A DNA stretch of 13,396 bases from assembly GCA_017617475.1 (NCBI GenBank), contig JAFZWC010000075.1, positions 1-13,396 of the forward strand, written 5' to 3'. The translations under genes were made by a program, and so were the position numbers. Below, piece by piece: positions 12,619 to 13,396 of the stretch. Under the pieces are notes generated by a model. That model was not told where the DNA came from, searched no databases, and was given only the letters and a program-made list of their open reading frames with translations. This DNA is from Bacteroidales bacterium. GTDB lineage: Bacteria; Bacteroidota; Bacteroidia; Bacteroidales; UBA932. Positions within the stretch are counted from its first letter, which is position 1. The number at the start of each line of letters is the position of its first letter.

Positions 12619-13396
12619 ATGATAACTCAGGAACAGATAAAGGACTTACAGGAAAGGGTGGCTTCCCTTGACGGCTGCCTGGATATTGCCGGAAAACGGA
12701 AGGAAGTGGCCGCCAAGACGGAGGAAACCCTGGCTCCCGATTTCTGGGGAGACCCCAAGGCGGCGGAAGCCTTCCTCAAAAAACTGTCCGGCATCAAGTC
12801 CTGGGTCACGGACTTTGACAAGGCCAAAAGCCAGGCCGACGACCTGGAAGTGCTGTACGACTTTGCCAAAGACAGCCTGAGCGGGGCCGATGACGAGGCC
12901 ATGGAAACCGCCGAAACCAAAGAGCTGGAAGCCGCTTATGCTCAGGCAGTTGAGGCCGTAGAGGCCCTGGAACTGCGCAACATGCTGGGAAACGAAGGCG
13001 ACAACCTGGGCGCCGTGCTCACCATCAATTCCGGCGCCGGCGGCACGGAAGCCAACGACTGGAGCGCCATGCTCATGCGCATGTACACGCGCTGGTGCGA
13101 GCGTAACGGCTACAAATACACCATTACCTCCCTTCTGGAAGGTGAGGAAGCCGGCATCAAGAGTTGCACCATAGAGGTGGAAGGGGATTACGCCTACGGC
13201 TATCTGAAGGCCGAGAACGGCGTGCACCGGCTGGTTCGCATTTCCCCCTTCAATGCGCAGGGAAAGCGCCAGACTACCTTCTCCAGCGTTTTCGTGTATC
13301 CGCTGGTGGACGATTCCATCAACATCGAGATCAATCCCTCCGACCTGGAGTGGGATACTTTCCGCAGCGGCGGCCACGGCGGCCAGAACGTGAACA
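12619..13396 (+). CDS. prfB: Peptide chain release factor 2 (5' part, cut by window end)
   Basis: The first 259 codons of RF2, which recognises UAA and UGA and triggers peptide release on the ribosome. The N-terminal coiled region (about 1-110) is followed by the core: INSGAGGTEANDW, GDYAYGYLKAENGVHRLVR, the codon-reading tripeptide SPF (209-211) and the hydrolysis motif GGQ (254-256), here in SGGHGGQNVN. SPF marks RF2 rather than RF1. The frame is open from ATG without interruption. The CTTTGAC site that forces +1 frameshifting in most bacteria would be expected near codons 18-25 but is absent: the region reads CTT-GAC-GGC-TGC-CTG-GAT in frame. It has its own promoter and is likely leaderless. 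Confidence 0.95.
   Translation, partial: MITQEQIKDLQERVASLDGCLDIAGKRKEVAAKTEETLAPDFWGDPKAAEAFLKKLSGIKSWVTDFDKAKSQADDLEVLYDFAKDSLSGADDEAMETAETKELEAAYAQAVEAVEALELRNMLGNEGDNLGAVLTINSGAGGTEANDWSAMLMRMYTRWCERNGYKYTITSLLEGEEAGIKSCTIEVEGDYAYGYLKAENGVHRLVRISPFNAQGKRQTTFSSVFVYPLVDDSINIEINPSDLEWDTFRSGGHGGQNVN

Overview
The window looks like a piece of a Bacteroidota chromosome, most likely an uncultured GC-rich gut Bacteroidales. Four signs support this. Several promoters match the Bacteroidota form, TTG-N19/20-TAnnTTTG, and few Shine-Dalgarno sites are visible. There is a membrane-anchored HU protein of the CCDC81-like bacterial type, a DUF4922 protein and a DUF6515-like protein. Ribokinase is paired with a GRP-type sugar permease. 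Dispersed repeats with GTCATTCCGAG / CGGGAATGAC ends are present. The genus-level guess is weak.

Layout. At 1-298 lie tRNA-Pro(CGG), a hairpin terminator that can serve both strands, and a hairpin-rich repeat. At 299-2258 on the minus strand is a probable ribose uptake operon, ribokinase then GRP/DMT sugar permease, diverging from a plus-strand operon at 2483-5240 of two tandem secreted EstA-like esterases that ends at a strong bidirectional terminator. At 5339-5728 (minus) is a small lipoprotein.

The stretch 5729-6400 is the least explained. On the minus strand it has a consensus promoter, a terminator-like hairpin in the leader, a 43-residue very basic protein enclosed by a 12-bp inverted repeat, and two tandem 33-nt hairpins spaced 51 bp apart. 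tRNA-Asn(GTT) follows on the minus strand.

At 6617-8919 is a plus-strand operon of an HU-domain membrane protein, an acyl-ACP thioesterase and a Nudix hydrolase. It converges, with overlapping stop codons, on a minus-strand gene (8914-10314) fusing a DUF4922/HIT-like enzyme to a truncated SpoIID-like domain. That gene diverges across only 49 bp from murI (glutamate racemase, 10364-11125). A secreted Ser/Arg-rich DUF6515-like protein (11193-12545) and the first 259 codons of prfB (release factor 2) complete the window.

Most of the content is housekeeping (cell wall precursor, translation termination, lipid, sugar uptake). The main oddities are palindromic repeats translated in frame inside the HU-protein linker, the structured small-protein cassette, promoters that imply leaderless mRNAs for murI and prfB, a prfB with no frameshift site, and a SpoIID fragment that appears to lack its catalytic Glu.
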